The notes: a model not told the origin generated them from the sequence alone. A stretch of 64,000 bases of DNA from Candidatus Nanopelagicales bacterium (GCA_037045355.1 JBAOHO010000002.1:12804-76803); one strand, 5' to 3'. Shown: positions 31,370-40,986, numbered from the stretch's first letter. A program made the numbers and translations.

Positions 31370-32575
31370 TTGGGGACATTTCCGTCAGCGGCGATTGGCC
31401 GTGTTTCGGGTCTGACTGCCAGCCCTCCGCTGGGGCTCCCCCCGACGCGCCCACGGGTCGGACTTTGGGGCTCACGCGGTCACCTTCACGCCCTGCGTAT
31501 TGTTACCCGAACTCTGGCTGCCATTGCTTGTTCGTTTGCAGTGCTCGGTGCACCCTCGCCAGCGGCGGCCAGCCCTGAGACAAACCGCAATCCTCGCGTG
31601 CACTTGGGTGTCCACAACTTTCAAACTTCGGATGCCTGGCCCTACCTCGATCGCACGCCCGGACTAGTAAGTCGTCTCAACTGCAGTCCTTTGATGACGA
31701 GCACATTCAGTGAGTTGCACTCGGCGGTCTCGAAACAATTGGAGGGGCCCAACGGCTTGTTCGTGGGGTGCGGATCAGGGCCCGAACACTGGAAGTACAC
31801 GGAGGGTCCGATGTCGGGTCCGTCGGGGACGCAAGATGCGATGGGAGTCGGAACCGCCGCGACACCCACCGTTGCGGCCTACAAAGAGTGGGTCAAAACC
31901 CTGAAGCGTGCTTTTGGTGACGAGTTGTGGCGATTCCAAGTCTGGAATGAAGGCAACCTACATGTTTTCTACCGAGGATCCCCGAGAGACTTGGTGGACC
32001 TGACGTTTGCCGCCGCCGAAGTCCTCGGGCGGAAGAGGGTGTTGGCGCCTTCGTTCACCTTGGCTTCTAGTCAGGGTCTGTCGGGCGGCTGGTACCGAGG
32101 AAGGAACCTCACGCTTGCCGAATACACGCGCGTCTACTGGCGCCTCCTTGCAGAGAGAGCGGCCAAGAGGGGAGAGGATCTTCCGGTCGCTGCGGCGACC
32201 TACAGCGGATATGGGGGTGGCGCGAGCGTGCAGGAAGCGGCCAGAGCACGATTACTGGCCCTGCGTTCTTTCCGCAGGCTGGTCATCCAAGCCACGGGGA
32301 ACAGAAGCATCAAGTTCATGGATACCGAATGGAATCTCCGAGGATCTCTGCCTGATCTCCCGGGATTTCCAGACAGCCCCCAAACAGCCCGTGTGTGGAG
32401 GCAGTCCGTGAAGGATGCTGCGTGTCTAGGGTTCCGGAGACAGTTCATCTACACATGGACGGACAGGCCGACGTTGACGGGTTGGCTAGCACAGGGTGTG
32501 CAGTTCACTCCTGAGACCACCTACGTGAACCAAGCATTCAGCCAAATCAACCATCGCCGAGTTCGCTGCGGGTAA
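31370..32575 (+). CDS. Secreted GH39-like protein, copy 3
   Basis: Paralogue of the gene at 26863, undamaged. Signal region VTRTLAAIACSFAVLGAPSP, then LGVHNFQTSDAWPYLD, acid/base Glu in RFQVWNEGNLHVFYRGSP and nucleophile in KFMDTEWNLRGS, in the same order and spacing. I chose TTG 31370 because AAGGAGGGGGAG lies right before it; the frame is open from 31190 but lacks a ribosome site there. The conserved AATYSGYGGGAS block, also present in copy 2, suggests the same substrate class. Confidence 0.75.
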   Translation: MGTFPSAAIGRVSGLTASPPLGLPPTRPRVGLWGSRGHLHALRIVTRTLAAIACSFAVLGAPSPAAASPETNRNPRVHLGVHNFQTSDAWPYLDRTPGLVSRLNCSPLMTSTFSELHSAVSKQLEGPNGLFVGCGSGPEHWKYTEGPMSGPSGTQDAMGVGTAATPTVAAYKEWVKTLKRAFGDELWRFQVWNEGNLHVFYRGSPRDLVDLTFAAAEVLGRKRVLAPSFTLASSQGLSGGWYRGRNLTLAEYTRVYWRLLAERAAKRGEDLPVAAATYSGYGGGASVQEAARARLLALRSFRRLVIQATGNRSIKFMDTEWNLRGSLPDLPGFPDSPQTARVWRQSVKDAACLGFRRQFIYTWTDRPTLTGWLAQGVQFTPETTYVNQAFSQINHRRVRCG

Positions 32576-32582
32576 GCGGCCG

Positions 32583-32636
32583 AATCCCGGGCCATTAGGG
32601 GTTCCTGACCTCGGAACCAAGAATGAATGGAGCCAT
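32583..32636 (+). repeat. Possible left-end remnant of an IS3-family element
   Basis: The block with GGTTCCTGACCTCGGAACC and a following GGAGCCATGCC resembles the 4050-4087 region of the IS3 element (GGCTCCTGACCTTGGAAAC, GGAGTTATGCC). Similarity is patchy elsewhere. If real, the downstream membrane gene starts on an ATG derived from the IS. Weak evidence. Confidence 0.3.
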
Positions 32637-34309
32637 GCCCCGAGAGCCAACGCAGGAGAGCAGTCGCATCGTCGCTAACGTGACGCCTCGGATCGCGACC
32701 TGGTCGTTCGTGGCGGCGCTCGCCATCGTCGGGGTCGCGGCAGGCTACGTGCTGTGGCGCGACCGCGGCTGGCTGTCGTCGTCGGACCTCGCCTTCTTCG
32801 AGATCGAACTCATGCGGATGCCCGGCGAATGGCCACTGGTCGGCGCCTACTCCCGGTACGGCTGGAGCCATCCCGGGCCGCTGCTGTACTACCTGCTGTG
32901 GGGGCCGTGGCGGTTGTTCGGCGGCGCCTCGGTGGGCCTGCTGTTCGGCATGCTGCTGCTGCACCTGTCCGCTCTGGTGATCGCCTGGTTCGCGGCCCGG
33001 TTCCGGTCGTTGGCAGCTGCGGTTCTGGTAGTCGGCGCCCTGCTGATCGTCTGGGCCGGGGACCGGACCTCGGAGGCGCTTACTGCCCTGGAACCCCTTG
33101 GTCGGGCTGCTGTTCGGCGGCACGGCGCTGGTGGTGGCGTGGAACGCCTCCATCCGGGGCCGACTCGGGCGCCCTCCTGCTGTTCCCGATCGGCTCGCTG
33201 CTGGTGCAGGCACACGTGTCGACAGCACCCGTCGTGCTGGCGTTGTGCCTCGCCGGCGTGCTCCTGGCGGCCTGGCCCGTCGGCCAACGCGATCCGATCC
33301 CTTGGCGGTGGTGGCTGGCGGGTGTCGTCGTCGCCGTCGTCCTGTGGCTCCCACCGCTGATCGACCAGGTCGCGGGCAGCGGGAACCTCGGCCAGATCCT
33401 GGCGGCAGCATGCGCCGGAGGTCCCGGCCTCGGGCTTCGGCAAGCGAGCCACCGTGCTTGATCGACGCCTTCGCCGTCCCGCCGTACTGGTGGAATCCCG
33501 ACGACTCGGATTCCTGCCCGACGGAGTTGGCCCCGCCCTGGCTGCTGATCCTGCCGACGGCTGGCACTCGCGGTCGCTGCTGGTCAAGCGGGATCCGACC
33601 CAGCTCCGGTTCCTGGCACTGGCGGGTGGCAGCACTGGCAGTTGCTGGGCTGAGCGTCTCCCGCTTCCTCGATCCGTTCACCTACCTCGGCGCCTGGATT
33701 CCCGGCATGGTGATGGTCGTGGTGGCCCTGTCGCTGTGGATCCTGTGTCGCCGCCGCCGGCGCGGAACGACTCCTCCTGCTGGCTGTCCCCGCTGTTGCT
33801 GGTCCTGCCCGCCGCTGGGCGTCGCCGTGACGCTGGTGACCAACCCACCCCCGCTGGACCACAACACTGCGATCACGCGGGATCCGGCAACCGCCGCAAT
33901 CAGTCACCGCAGGGACTGGCCGACCCCGGCGTCCACCTCAGACGTCGACATCCTTCGAGGTCCTGCCGGCGCTCGTCGCATCGTTGCAGCGCCGAGGAGT
34001 CCCCGTCAGCGCCACCACACCTGGCGACTGGCCGGCGCACCTGCAGTCCCTGATCGAATCCGATCCCGCTGACCGGACACCGATTCAGATCCGCGAGATC
34101 TGAGGATCCGGACACCCCTGCCCCGCGACGGCTGGCGGGTCATCGCCGCCGGCGACCCCGTTCACCGCCGAGGAGTGGCAGCAGATCCGGGAGCTGCGCC
34201 GGGGCGCCACCGACCCGAGTCTCACCGACGACGAACGGGCGCTGAACGGATGGGCGCTGGGCTGCTCGACGGCCGCTACGCCTGGCAGATCCTGGCACCA
34301 GCGGACTGA
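32636..34309 (+). CDS. Membrane protein, GT-C glycosyltransferase-like
   Basis: Multi-pass protein of about 550 residues. An N-terminal helix (FVAALAIVGVAAGYVLW) is followed by an outside loop with DLAFFEIELMRM and YGWSHPGPLLYYLLWGPWRL, a pattern common in actinobacterial GT-C-like proteins. More helices follow (LLFGMLLLHLSALVIAWFAA, WLAGVVVAVVLWLPPLIDQV), then a soluble tail reading SFEVLPALVASLQRRGVPVS, FTAEEWQQIRELRRGA and LLDGRYAWQILAPAD before the stop. Seven or more frame breaks scatter it over all three frames, so its exact sequence is uncertain. Reaction unknown. Confidence 0.6.
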
Positions 34310-34523
34310 CGCCGCCCCTGGCCGAACACTCACTACGGCTCGAACTGACTGGACTGCGAGGGCCGGGTGACGCACTCGCCGTCGACTCGAGTCGGCCAGG
34401 CCGCCGCGCGCTCGGCACCGAGCGACCCCGACCTCCCCCGCCACGCCTGCGGACTCGGCCCGCCTCCCATCGCCGGATCCGTGGTGTCATATGCCTCGGA
34501 ACCCGAGCGAAGGAGTCCTGGAC

Positions 34524-35635
34524 GTGAGCGACACCCCGGTCAAGATCGGCGTGGTACTTCCCCTGTCCGGTGCCGAGCAACTGTTCGGCAGCCAGGGCCT
34601 GCAAGGCGCCCGGATGGCCGTCGGCCGAGATCAACGCCGCCGGTGGGAGTGCTCGGCGGACGCCCGATCGAGCTGGTCGTCGAGGACCAACAGACCGACA
34701 CCGGCGCTCGCCGAGACAACTGACCGAGAAGGTCATCACCGAGGACCGCGTCCTCGCCGTCATGGGACCCACCAGCAGCGCCGACCGCAACGCGATGCTC
34801 GCGATCTGCACGCAGCATCGCACCCCACTGCTGTACGCGACCGACTACGAAGGCGGGCGCCTGTTCCCGGTACCTGTTCTGCTACTCCCCGATCCCCGAC
34901 CACTACGTCAAGCCGCTCGGTACCGCACCTGATGGCCGACGGCGGCAACTCCTTCGCCATCATCGGCGCGGACTACGTGTGGCCCACATCGATCGGGGCA
35001 TCCTTCCGCGCGGAGGTCTCCGCCCGCGGCGGGACCGTCGTCAGCGAGGAGTACCTGCCCCCGGACGTCGGCGAGTTCGACAAGAACCTGCAACGCATCG
35101 CCGACTCCGGCGCCGACAACGTCGTCATGATGCTGCTCGGCACCAACGGACAGGCCTTCATCCGGCAGTTCGCAGCCCGGCAATGGAAGCAACGTCCCAC
35201 GTTGACGGTGATGGCCTTCAACGAGAACTACATGCAGGGCCTGACCCCCCAGGAATGCGAGGGCATCATGACCGGCGCCCCGTTCCTGGCCAACCTGAAC
35301 CGCCCCGAGACCATCTCGTTCGTCGAACGACAGAAGGCGATGTTCGGACCCGACACCGTCGTCAGCTACTTCGCCGAGTCGCACTACGGCCTGCTGATGT
35401 TCCTGCACGACAGCCATCGAGAAGGCCGGCACGGACGACCGGGAAGCAGGTCATCGACGCCATGGGCGACCAGACGCTCGTCATCGGCAACGGCCCCGTG
35501 ACGCTGCGCGCCGAGGACCACCACATGATCCTGAACATGGTCATCGCCCAGGTCCAGGACGGGGAACTGACGATGACCGACTACATCGGTCCGGTCGCGC
35601 CGGCCGACCAATGCCGGGGGCACGGTCCGCGGTAG
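34524..35635 (+). CDS. Periplasmic-binding-protein-type ligand sensor (Peripla_BP_5, urea/amide group)
   Basis: About 370 residues of a two-lobed binding fold: VKIGVVLPLSGAEQLFGSQG, AEINAAGGVLGGRPIELVVE, MGPTSSADRNAM, YSPIPDHYVKPL and YFAESHYGLLMFL match the amide/urea branch (FmdD/UrtA/AmiC). GTG 34524 with AAGGAG 8 bases upstream gives VSDTPVKIG, so there is no signal peptide; AmiC-type members are indeed cytoplasmic sensors. No transporter genes lie nearby. Frame breaks near 34620, 34690, 34715, 34870 and 35415 to 35445 must be bridged. Either a cytoplasmic amide sensor or a transport protein with a lost leader. Confidence 0.7.
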
Positions 35636-35821
35636 CACGGCGCAGGGGAGGCCGTGACCTGTAACCCTGAGGCGCTCGGGATCCGGCGGTCACGACGAAC
35701 AGAGCTGCTCCTCGAAAACGCCCGGTGATCGGGTGAAACCCGGGGCCGACCTCGACGGCCGAGACTCGCCGCCGCCCCTTCCAGTGGGACACTGGACGTG
35801 AAGCGCAAGGAGATGCGCGAC

Positions 35822-37043
35822 ATGCGTGCTGTGCCGTCACTGTTGATCACCGGCGCCGCCGGACTGAGTGTCCTGCTGGCGGCATGTTCGGGCGTCGCAG
35901 CGGACACTGACCAGTCCCGGTCCGTCGTCGCGCCCATGGCGTTCACCGAACAGACCAAGGTCGCGAAGGTTGCCGACGGCGACTCCTTCTACGTGGTCGG
36001 CCGGGACGTACCGATCCGGATGATCGGCATCGACGCCCCCGACAAGTCCACCGGCGACTGCTACTACGACGAGGCCACCAGCAGCGCTGGAGCGGCTCAT
36101 CGACATGAAGCGCAAGGTCACGCTCTCGGCCGAGAACCGCAAGTCCTTCTCCGTCGGCAACGGCATGAAGCGCCCGCTTCGCTACGTCAATCAGGGCGGC
36201 CGGGACCTGTCCATGCAGATGCTGCAGCAGGGGTACGCGGTGTTCAACACGACCATGACCGAGCGCGCCCGCGAGGTGTCCTACGCCAACGCCGCCCAGT
36301 TGACCGCGAGCAAGCGGCTGCGTATCTGGAGCAGCACCTTGTGCGGACCCGCGCCGCCCGCCGCGCTGCGCATCTTCGTCAACTACAACGCCGACCGCTT
36401 GGACACCCAGAACATCGGCGGCAAGTACGTGCGCATCGTCAACGACGGACCGCCTCTCTACCTGCGGAACTGGCGGCTGCGGCTCGGCAATCGCAAGTAC
36501 TACACGATCGGTTCGATCACCCTTCAGACCGGTCAATCGCTCGTGCTGCACAACGGCAGCGGTGCCCCGTACGTCGCCGACGGCGACCAGCACATGTTCT
36601 GGGGCTTCAAGATCGATCTTCCCGACCCCCGCACGTCCCTGAACAAGGTCGGTGCCGTGTACCTGCAGGACCCGTCCCGCAACTACCGCTTCTGGTCGAT
36701 CTGGCCGTGCATCATCAACTGCACCAGCGACCCAGTGATCGGCAAGCTCGGAATCCAGGCGATCTACCACCCGCCCGAAGGCCCGATGTCCGAACGCATC
36801 CTGATCACCAACACCTCCGCCGAACCGGTGGACGCATCGTTCCTCGTCGTCGAAGCCGGGTCGTCGGTCTTCGAGATCCCGCGCGGCAACGTCCTACAGC
36901 CGGGGCAGTCACTGACGATCTGGGTCCAACCCCACGGCGGCGACTACACGCTCAACCGCGACCGGCCCACCTTGTCCGACGACTCCGACTCGGTGCTGCT
37001 GCGCGGCAACGACGGCAAGGTGATCGCCACCCACGATTGGTGA
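35822..37043 (+). CDS. SNase-like lipoprotein with lamin-tail domain, copy 1
   Basis: Signal peptide with lipobox (GAAGLSVLLAACSG). Residues 45-165 form a thermonuclease-like fold: KVADGDSFYVVGRDVPIRMI, then GIDAPDKS where nucleases have GIDAPE, and YVNQGGRDLSMQMLQQGYAV. The C-terminal 220 residues are a lamin-tail (LTD) beta-sandwich (NIGGKYVRIVNDGPPLYLRN, LVLHNGSGAPY). The Glu-to-Asp change at the catalytic position makes activity doubtful. One extra A near 36083 breaks the frame between ATS and ALERLIDM. ATG 35822 has AAGGAG nine bases upstream. A paralogue lies at 38615. Confidence 0.78.
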
Positions 37044-37228
37044 GCCGAATCCGCCACGGCAGTTCGCGGCCGTGCTGCGGATCGCTTCGTTCTGCGGCCC
37101 CCGCGCTGGGCCAAGCGTCTTCTCACAGGTCCCGGCGACCACCAACGACTACGCTTGCTCTGCGCTGGGGCGGCTACGCCTCGCCCGGGAGTCCCGAGGG
37201 TTCCGCTCGCTCGGCGAACGGACGGTTG

Positions 37229-37681
37229 TCACGCGTCGCCCGGGGATTCCCGTTCCGCATCTCCCAACGAATGGTGGGAGTCCAGGTCGTAGTTCGGCGC
37301 CTGATCCGGCTGCGGATCGCTCAGTAGTCGGTTCACCCACACGAGCATGTCCTCCGGGTCGAACGGCTTCTCCATGAAGAACGACGCACCCGCCGCCCAG
37401 CCCTGCCACGTCGTCTCATCGTCCGCGTACGCGGTCAGGACGATGATCGGAACCCCCGACCCCTCGCCCCGCAACTGACGCAGCACGTCCAGACCCGTGA
37501 TGCCCGGCATCATGTGATCGAGGATGATCAGATCCGGTTGAGACCCCGACACCGCAGCCAACGTCGTCGGTCCGTCCTCGGACTCGAGAACCTCGAAGCC
37601 CTCGACCTCGAGCATGTCGCGCAGCAACTCCCGCACAGACGGCTGGTCATCTGCGATCAGGATTCTCTTCCCCCGGCTCAT
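37229..37681 (-). CDS. Single-domain response regulator (CheY-like)
   Basis: 150 residues, one receiver domain only. The acidic pair is in ILIADDQPSVREL, the phospho-acceptor Asp in LIILDHMMPGITGL near residue 53, Thr in IIVLTAYADDE and Lys in FFMEKPFDPED. The last 30 residues are polar and have no output domain, so it must work through a partner, perhaps one of the hybrid kinases at 44040 or 48760. Its start has a leaderless-type promoter. It is divergent from the methyltransferase gene. Confidence 0.88.
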   Translation of the reverse strand: MSRGKRILIADDQPSVRELLRDMLEVEGFEVLESEDGPTTLAAVSGSQPDLIILDHMMPGITGLDVLRQLRGEGSGVPIIVLTAYADDETTWQGWAAGASFFMEKPFDPEDMLVWVNRLLSDPQPDQAPNYDLDSHHSLGDAERESPGDA

Positions 37682-37687
37682 GACGGC

Positions 37688-37693
37688 ATCCTA
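37688..37693 (-). promoter_or_regulatory. Probable leaderless -10 box of the response regulator
   Basis: On the minus strand TAGGAT, six bases, ATG at 37681. Same spacing as at 17264, 42499, 53493 and 60844. Confidence 0.55.
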
Positions 37694-37747
37694 GACGCGG
37701 ATCGACACCCATGTCCGTGGGTTATCGCGGAGCCCGGGAGCGCGCCG

Positions 37748-38395
37748 ATGGATGGACCTGGCGAGCCGGAGACGGCTGCGTCGCCGGTCGCTGGCGACCT
37801 GGCCGGCATCTACGACGACTTCGCCAGCACCTACGCCGACCACCGCGACGAGTTCGACATCAGCGAAGTCCTCGACGATCTGCGCCGCCTACTGCCGGCG
37901 ACGGGCGACCTCCTGGATCTCGGATGCGGGGCGGGCGAACCCGTGGCGGCGAGTTTCCTGGCCCACGGCTGGCGCGTCACCGGGGTCGACATCAGCGACA
38001 AGATGCTCGCTCTCGCCGCTCAGTACGCACCGGGCATGACCGCGATCCACGCCGACATGCGGGACGTGCGTCTCCCTGGTGAATCTCTGGATGCAGTCAC
38101 TGCCGTCTACAGCCTGTTCCACGTGCCGCGCTGCGATCACCCCGCGCTGTTCGCGCGAATCCGGCAGTGGCTGCGGCCCGGTGGCCTGGTCATGTTCACC
38201 TACGCGACCCGCTCCTACACCGGGCGCGATCGCTTCGAGGGGACGATCTCCTTCATGGGTCGCGATCTGTTCTACAGCCACACCACACCGGCCGAGTTGA
38301 TGCAACAACTGACTGCCGCTGACCTGACCGTCATCGAGGCTCGGGACCGTCTGATCGGTGGCGAGACGTTCCTGTGGGTCACTGCCCGGCGCTGA
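37748..38395 (+). CDS. Class I SAM-dependent methyltransferase
   Basis: 215 residues. Motif I (LLDLGCGAGEP) near residue 60, motif II end (VTGVDISDKMLALA) and the post-II HADMRDVRLP are clear; WLRPGGLVMFTYATRSYTG fits motif III. The N-terminus (YDDFASTYADHRDEFDIS) is typical of small-molecule methyltransferases. ATG 37748 lies well inside a longer open frame whose first part is antisense to the response regulator. Substrate unknown. It ends in a convergent region with a dispersed repeat. Confidence 0.85.
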   Translation: MDGPGEPETAASPVAGDLAGIYDDFASTYADHRDEFDISEVLDDLRRLLPATGDLLDLGCGAGEPVAASFLAHGWRVTGVDISDKMLALAAQYAPGMTAIHADMRDVRLPGESLDAVTAVYSLFHVPRCDHPALFARIRQWLRPGGLVMFTYATRSYTGRDRFEGTISFMGRDLFYSHTTPAELMQQLTAADLTVIEARDRLIGGETFLWVTARR

Positions 38396-38446
38396 GTTCC
38401 TGAGTTGCTGCGGCTACTCGGCACTCTCCCCGGATTCGGTGCCGAG

Positions 38447-38516
38447 ATGTCGCCACATTTGGCGACATCAGGGACGGGTATGGCGGGATCGCGGCAATCC
38501 GTCGGCGAACTCGGCC
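38447..38516 (-). repeat. Dispersed palindromic repeat, copy A
   Basis: About 70 bases, read on the minus strand as GCCGAGTTCGCCGACGGATT ... ending in TGTCGCCAAATGTGGCGACA, a near-perfect palindrome. Copies B (40041) and C (41009) lie in plus orientation. It stands in the convergent gap between the methyltransferase and the SNase-like gene, where the palindrome could end transcription. Confidence 0.75.
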
Positions 38517-38614
38517 GGCACCGGGCTACGGGCACGCCCGGGCTACGGCGCTGCGAGGCTGGGACCGGGCGCTGGCGGATCGGGCACGTCGGGCTCGGCC
38601 GGCACGGGCACGGG

Positions 38615-39952
38615 CTACGGCTGCGCGGTGCCGACCTGACAGCGCGGGACCGCCCCGTACTCCTGGCAGGCGATCAGGACACCGGTGTGGGTGCGCAGCC
38701 GGATGGGGTGCTTCGCGCCCCCGGGTCGGGTGAGCACCGGGTCCGGTGCCATCAGATGGTGCGTCAACCGATCGGAGACACCCACGCCCATCCGCAGCAC
38801 GAGCGACTCACCAGGATCGACGAAGGTCCCGTTCGGGAACTCGTAGACGTGGTCCTGAATCTCCGCGACCACGTACGACAAGTCGACCCGCGCTCCGCTG
38901 ACGTTGCTGAAGGTGACGGTCTCCTCATTCGGATCGTCGGGGCGGCCCGGCGGGTTCCACACGACATCGATCGTCCAGTTCTCGTTGCCCATGCCGGGAT
39001 GGGTGCACGCGACTCGACACGGATAGATGCTCCACGCGCGAATGTCACCGTCAGGGTCGAACAGGTACCCCCCACCGCCCGCGTACTTGGACTTGCCGGG
39101 GATCGGGAACCGCACCTTGTTCCCCGGCCAGTGGAACTCCGTGGGGGTATCGATGCCGGCGCCGAGGCGGACGATCACTTCGCCTTGCGCCGGGACAACC
39201 GCAGCGGCCGGGAAGTGGTAACTGTCGTGAGCGGCAGCCCGCAGCCGCCACCCACCGACCGGAACCGCCAAGTCGCTGAGGTTGCGGATCCGGATGAACT
39301 TGTTGCCGGGCGCCGCCCACTCCGCTCCGCTGCCGTTGTAGTTGATCATCAACTGCAGCGGCGACTCCTGACTCGGGCCAGGGGCACAGAAAGTCCCGCT
39401 GAACAAGCCCTGGCCAGACGCGGCCGCCGTCTGCGCCAGCGCCGAGTAGAGGTCCTCGTTGATGATCTCCCGGCTGAGCGAGTAGGGCAGCGCCAGTCCG
39501 GACTTCAGGATCTCGGCCTGGACGTCCACGCCGCTCGTCAGGAACACGTTGCGCAGCAGTCGTCGGTATCCGCTGTTGGGGTTGACGCGCGCGATCCGGT
39601 CGAGCGACTTCAGGACGATCGGACGGCGGTCGACCAAGCGGGTCATGAGGTCGGACGCCTCATGGAATCCGCATTCGCCGTCCTCCATGGTCTGCATTCC
39701 CGCGGTGCGGATGATGCGTTTCTTGCGGGTGTCTCCCTGGATCCGAGCCACGATGGTGTCGCCGTCGATGATGTCGAGCACTTTGGCCGACTCGCTCTGG
39801 ACGGGTCGCCCGTCCGGCACCACCGGATCGGCACTTGCCTGCCGCGCCTGCTGCCCATCCGCGGCACTGGCAGCAGGAAGAGCGATCGCCGCCGCGAGCA
39901 GCGCAGCCACGGCGCCAGCGGACCCGAACCCTCGGAACACGCCAGCCCCCAT
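38615..39952 (-). CDS. Secreted SNase-like protein with lamin-tail domain, copy 2
   Basis: 445 residues with a signal peptide (AGAVAALLAAAIALPAASAA). Residues 50-190 follow the SNase order: KVLDIIDGDTIVARIQ, KKRIIRTAGMQTMEDGECGF (catalytic GIDAPE is replaced by AGMQTM), YRRLLRNVFLTSGVDVQAEI and LKSGLALPY. The second half is a lamin-tail sandwich with GNKFIRIRNLSDLAVPVGGW. It has the same architecture as the gene at 35822 and a paired YPCRVACT/WPCIINCT cysteine motif. The nuclease site is more degraded than in copy 1, so a binding role is likelier. ATG 39952 follows AGGTG. Confidence 0.78.
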   Translation of the reverse strand: MGAGVFRGFGSAGAVAALLAAAIALPAASAADGQQARQASADPVVPDGRPVQSESAKVLDIIDGDTIVARIQGDTRKKRIIRTAGMQTMEDGECGFHEASDLMTRLVDRRPIVLKSLDRIARVNPNSGYRRLLRNVFLTSGVDVQAEILKSGLALPYSLSREIINEDLYSALAQTAAASGQGLFSGTFCAPGPSQESPLQLMINYNGSGAEWAAPGNKFIRIRNLSDLAVPVGGWRLRAAAHDSYHFPAAAVVPAQGEVIVRLGAGIDTPTEFHWPGNKVRFPIPGKSKYAGGGGYLFDPDGDIRAWSIYPCRVACTHPGMGNENWTIDVVWNPPGRPDDPNEETVTFSNVSGARVDLSYVVAEIQDHVYEFPNGTFVDPGESLVLRMGVGVSDRLTHHLMAPDPVLTRPGGAKHPIRLRTHTGVLIACQEYGAVPRCQVGTAQP

Positions 39953-40040
39953 CCGTCCGGGACACCTACTCCTTCGAACGTAACACCGGCTTGGGCGTTG
40001 ACGCCTGCGAGCGTCCGGAGCGTTGACCCGAGCCGTGTCA

Positions 40041-40110
40041 GCCGAGTTCGCGGATGGATTGGCGTGATCCGGCCATCCGGTGCCGCCCTGTCGCCGCATG
40101 TGGCGCGATC
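40041..40110 (+). repeat. Dispersed palindromic repeat, copy B
   Basis: GCCGAGTTCGCGGATGGATT ... TGTCGCCGCATGTGGCG. Stands between the thioesterase stop and the start of the SNase-like gene, both minus strand. About 75-80 per cent identical to copies A and C by eye. Confidence 0.75.
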
Positions 40111-40124
40111 GCGGCATCCGCGGG

Positions 40125-40979
40125 TCAGGGACCGGGCGTGGCAGCCACGAACAGCGACTGGTTGCCCACTCCGATGCGGCCGTCGGCGTCACCCAGGACG
40201 GTGGTCGCCAGACCCACGCCCTGCGGATCGAGGAACGACTGCGACCGCATCCACACGTCAGTGCCCACAGGCGCGCGGGTGAGGTGGACGGTGAGCTCGG
40301 TGTTGACGAAGATCAGGTCCCGGGGATTGGCCACGGCCGAGAGCCCACTGCCGGAGTCCGCGACGAGCAACACACGCTCCAGCGGAGCCAACTCCCGATC
40401 GGCAACCAGCGGCAATCGGCTGCGCGTCCACGCGGTCGCCGGGCCAGGCGTCTCGAAGGCGCCCTCCACCCACGCCCACTCGATGGCCTGCAGGTAGCCG
40501 GGATTCCACCCGGCGGAGTCGAAGGTCCGGAACTCGGCCGGGGGCGGTGGCGGCTCGGTTTCCGTGTCCGGCACCGGTGTGGGCTCGAGCCGGCTCAGCC
40601 ACGCCCTGGCGATCAGAACCGTCTCGCCGTCGACCGCGAGTTCGGCGTCGGCCATCGCCACTCGGCGCCCCGGACGGCTGAGCGACACATCGACGGTCAC
40701 CTCCCCGATGGGAACCGGCTTGAGGAACTCCACCGTCAGGCGCGTCATCAGCGCGTCCGTCGGGACGGATTGCCCAGCGGTTTGTGCGGCGATCTCGTGG
40801 GCGAGTAGCGCGCTCGGTGGACCACCGTGCATGAAGTCCGGACTCCACGGTCCCACCACGTGCTCCGTGGGCTCGAAACGCGCCGGGCCAACCGGGTGGA
40901 AGGCCGGACCAACCGGGAGGAAGGCCGGGCCAACCGGGGGGAAGGCCGGGCCAACCGGGAGGAAGAAGGCGTCAGTCAT
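40125..40979 (-). CDS. Acyl-CoA thioesterase family protein (double hotdog, TesB-like)
   Basis: 284 residues. The N-terminal hotdog carries FMHGGPPSALLAHEI (family substrate-loop motif) and LTVEFLKPVPIGEVTVDVSL; the second hotdog ends with TVHLTRAPVGTDVWMRSQSF and the last strand. It probably hydrolyses acyl-CoA in the cytoplasm. The first 35 residues are odd: four copies of the 7-residue unit F-x-PVGPA, encoded by a 21-bp tandem repeat, before the family sequence begins at RFEPTEHV. ATG 40979 is supported by a leaderless -10 box. Confidence 0.8.
   Translation of the reverse strand: MTDAFFLPVGPAFPPVGPAFLPVGPAFHPVGPARFEPTEHVVGPWSPDFMHGGPPSALLAHEIAAQTAGQSVPTDALMTRLTVEFLKPVPIGEVTVDVSLSRPGRRVAMADAELAVDGETVLIARAWLSRLEPTPVPDTETEPPPPPAEFRTFDSAGWNPGYLQAIEWAWVEGAFETPGPATAWTRSRLPLVADRELAPLERVLLVADSGSGLSAVANPRDLIFVNTELTVHLTRAPVGTDVWMRSQSFLDPQGVGLATTVLGDADGRIGVGNQSLFVAATPGP
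40885..40968 (-). repeat. 21-bp tandem repeat inside the thioesterase 5' end
   Basis: Four near-identical units (GGGCCAACCGGGAGGAAGGCC type on the plus strand, in part) that encode F-x-PVGPA heptapeptides. In frame and a multiple of three, so copy number can vary without breaking the gene. Confidence 0.85.
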
Positions 40980-40986
40980 GGGTTGA

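Noticed and set aside
39953..40192. N-terminal extension of the SNase-like gene to 40192
   Set aside because: It would run through repeat copy B and place residues before a clear signal peptide that begins at 39952.
38405..40282. 625-codon open frame on the plus strand
   Set aside because: Antisense shadow of the SNase/lamin-tail gene at 38615-39952; low-complexity Arg/His-rich protein with no motif, produced by GC-rich codon use.
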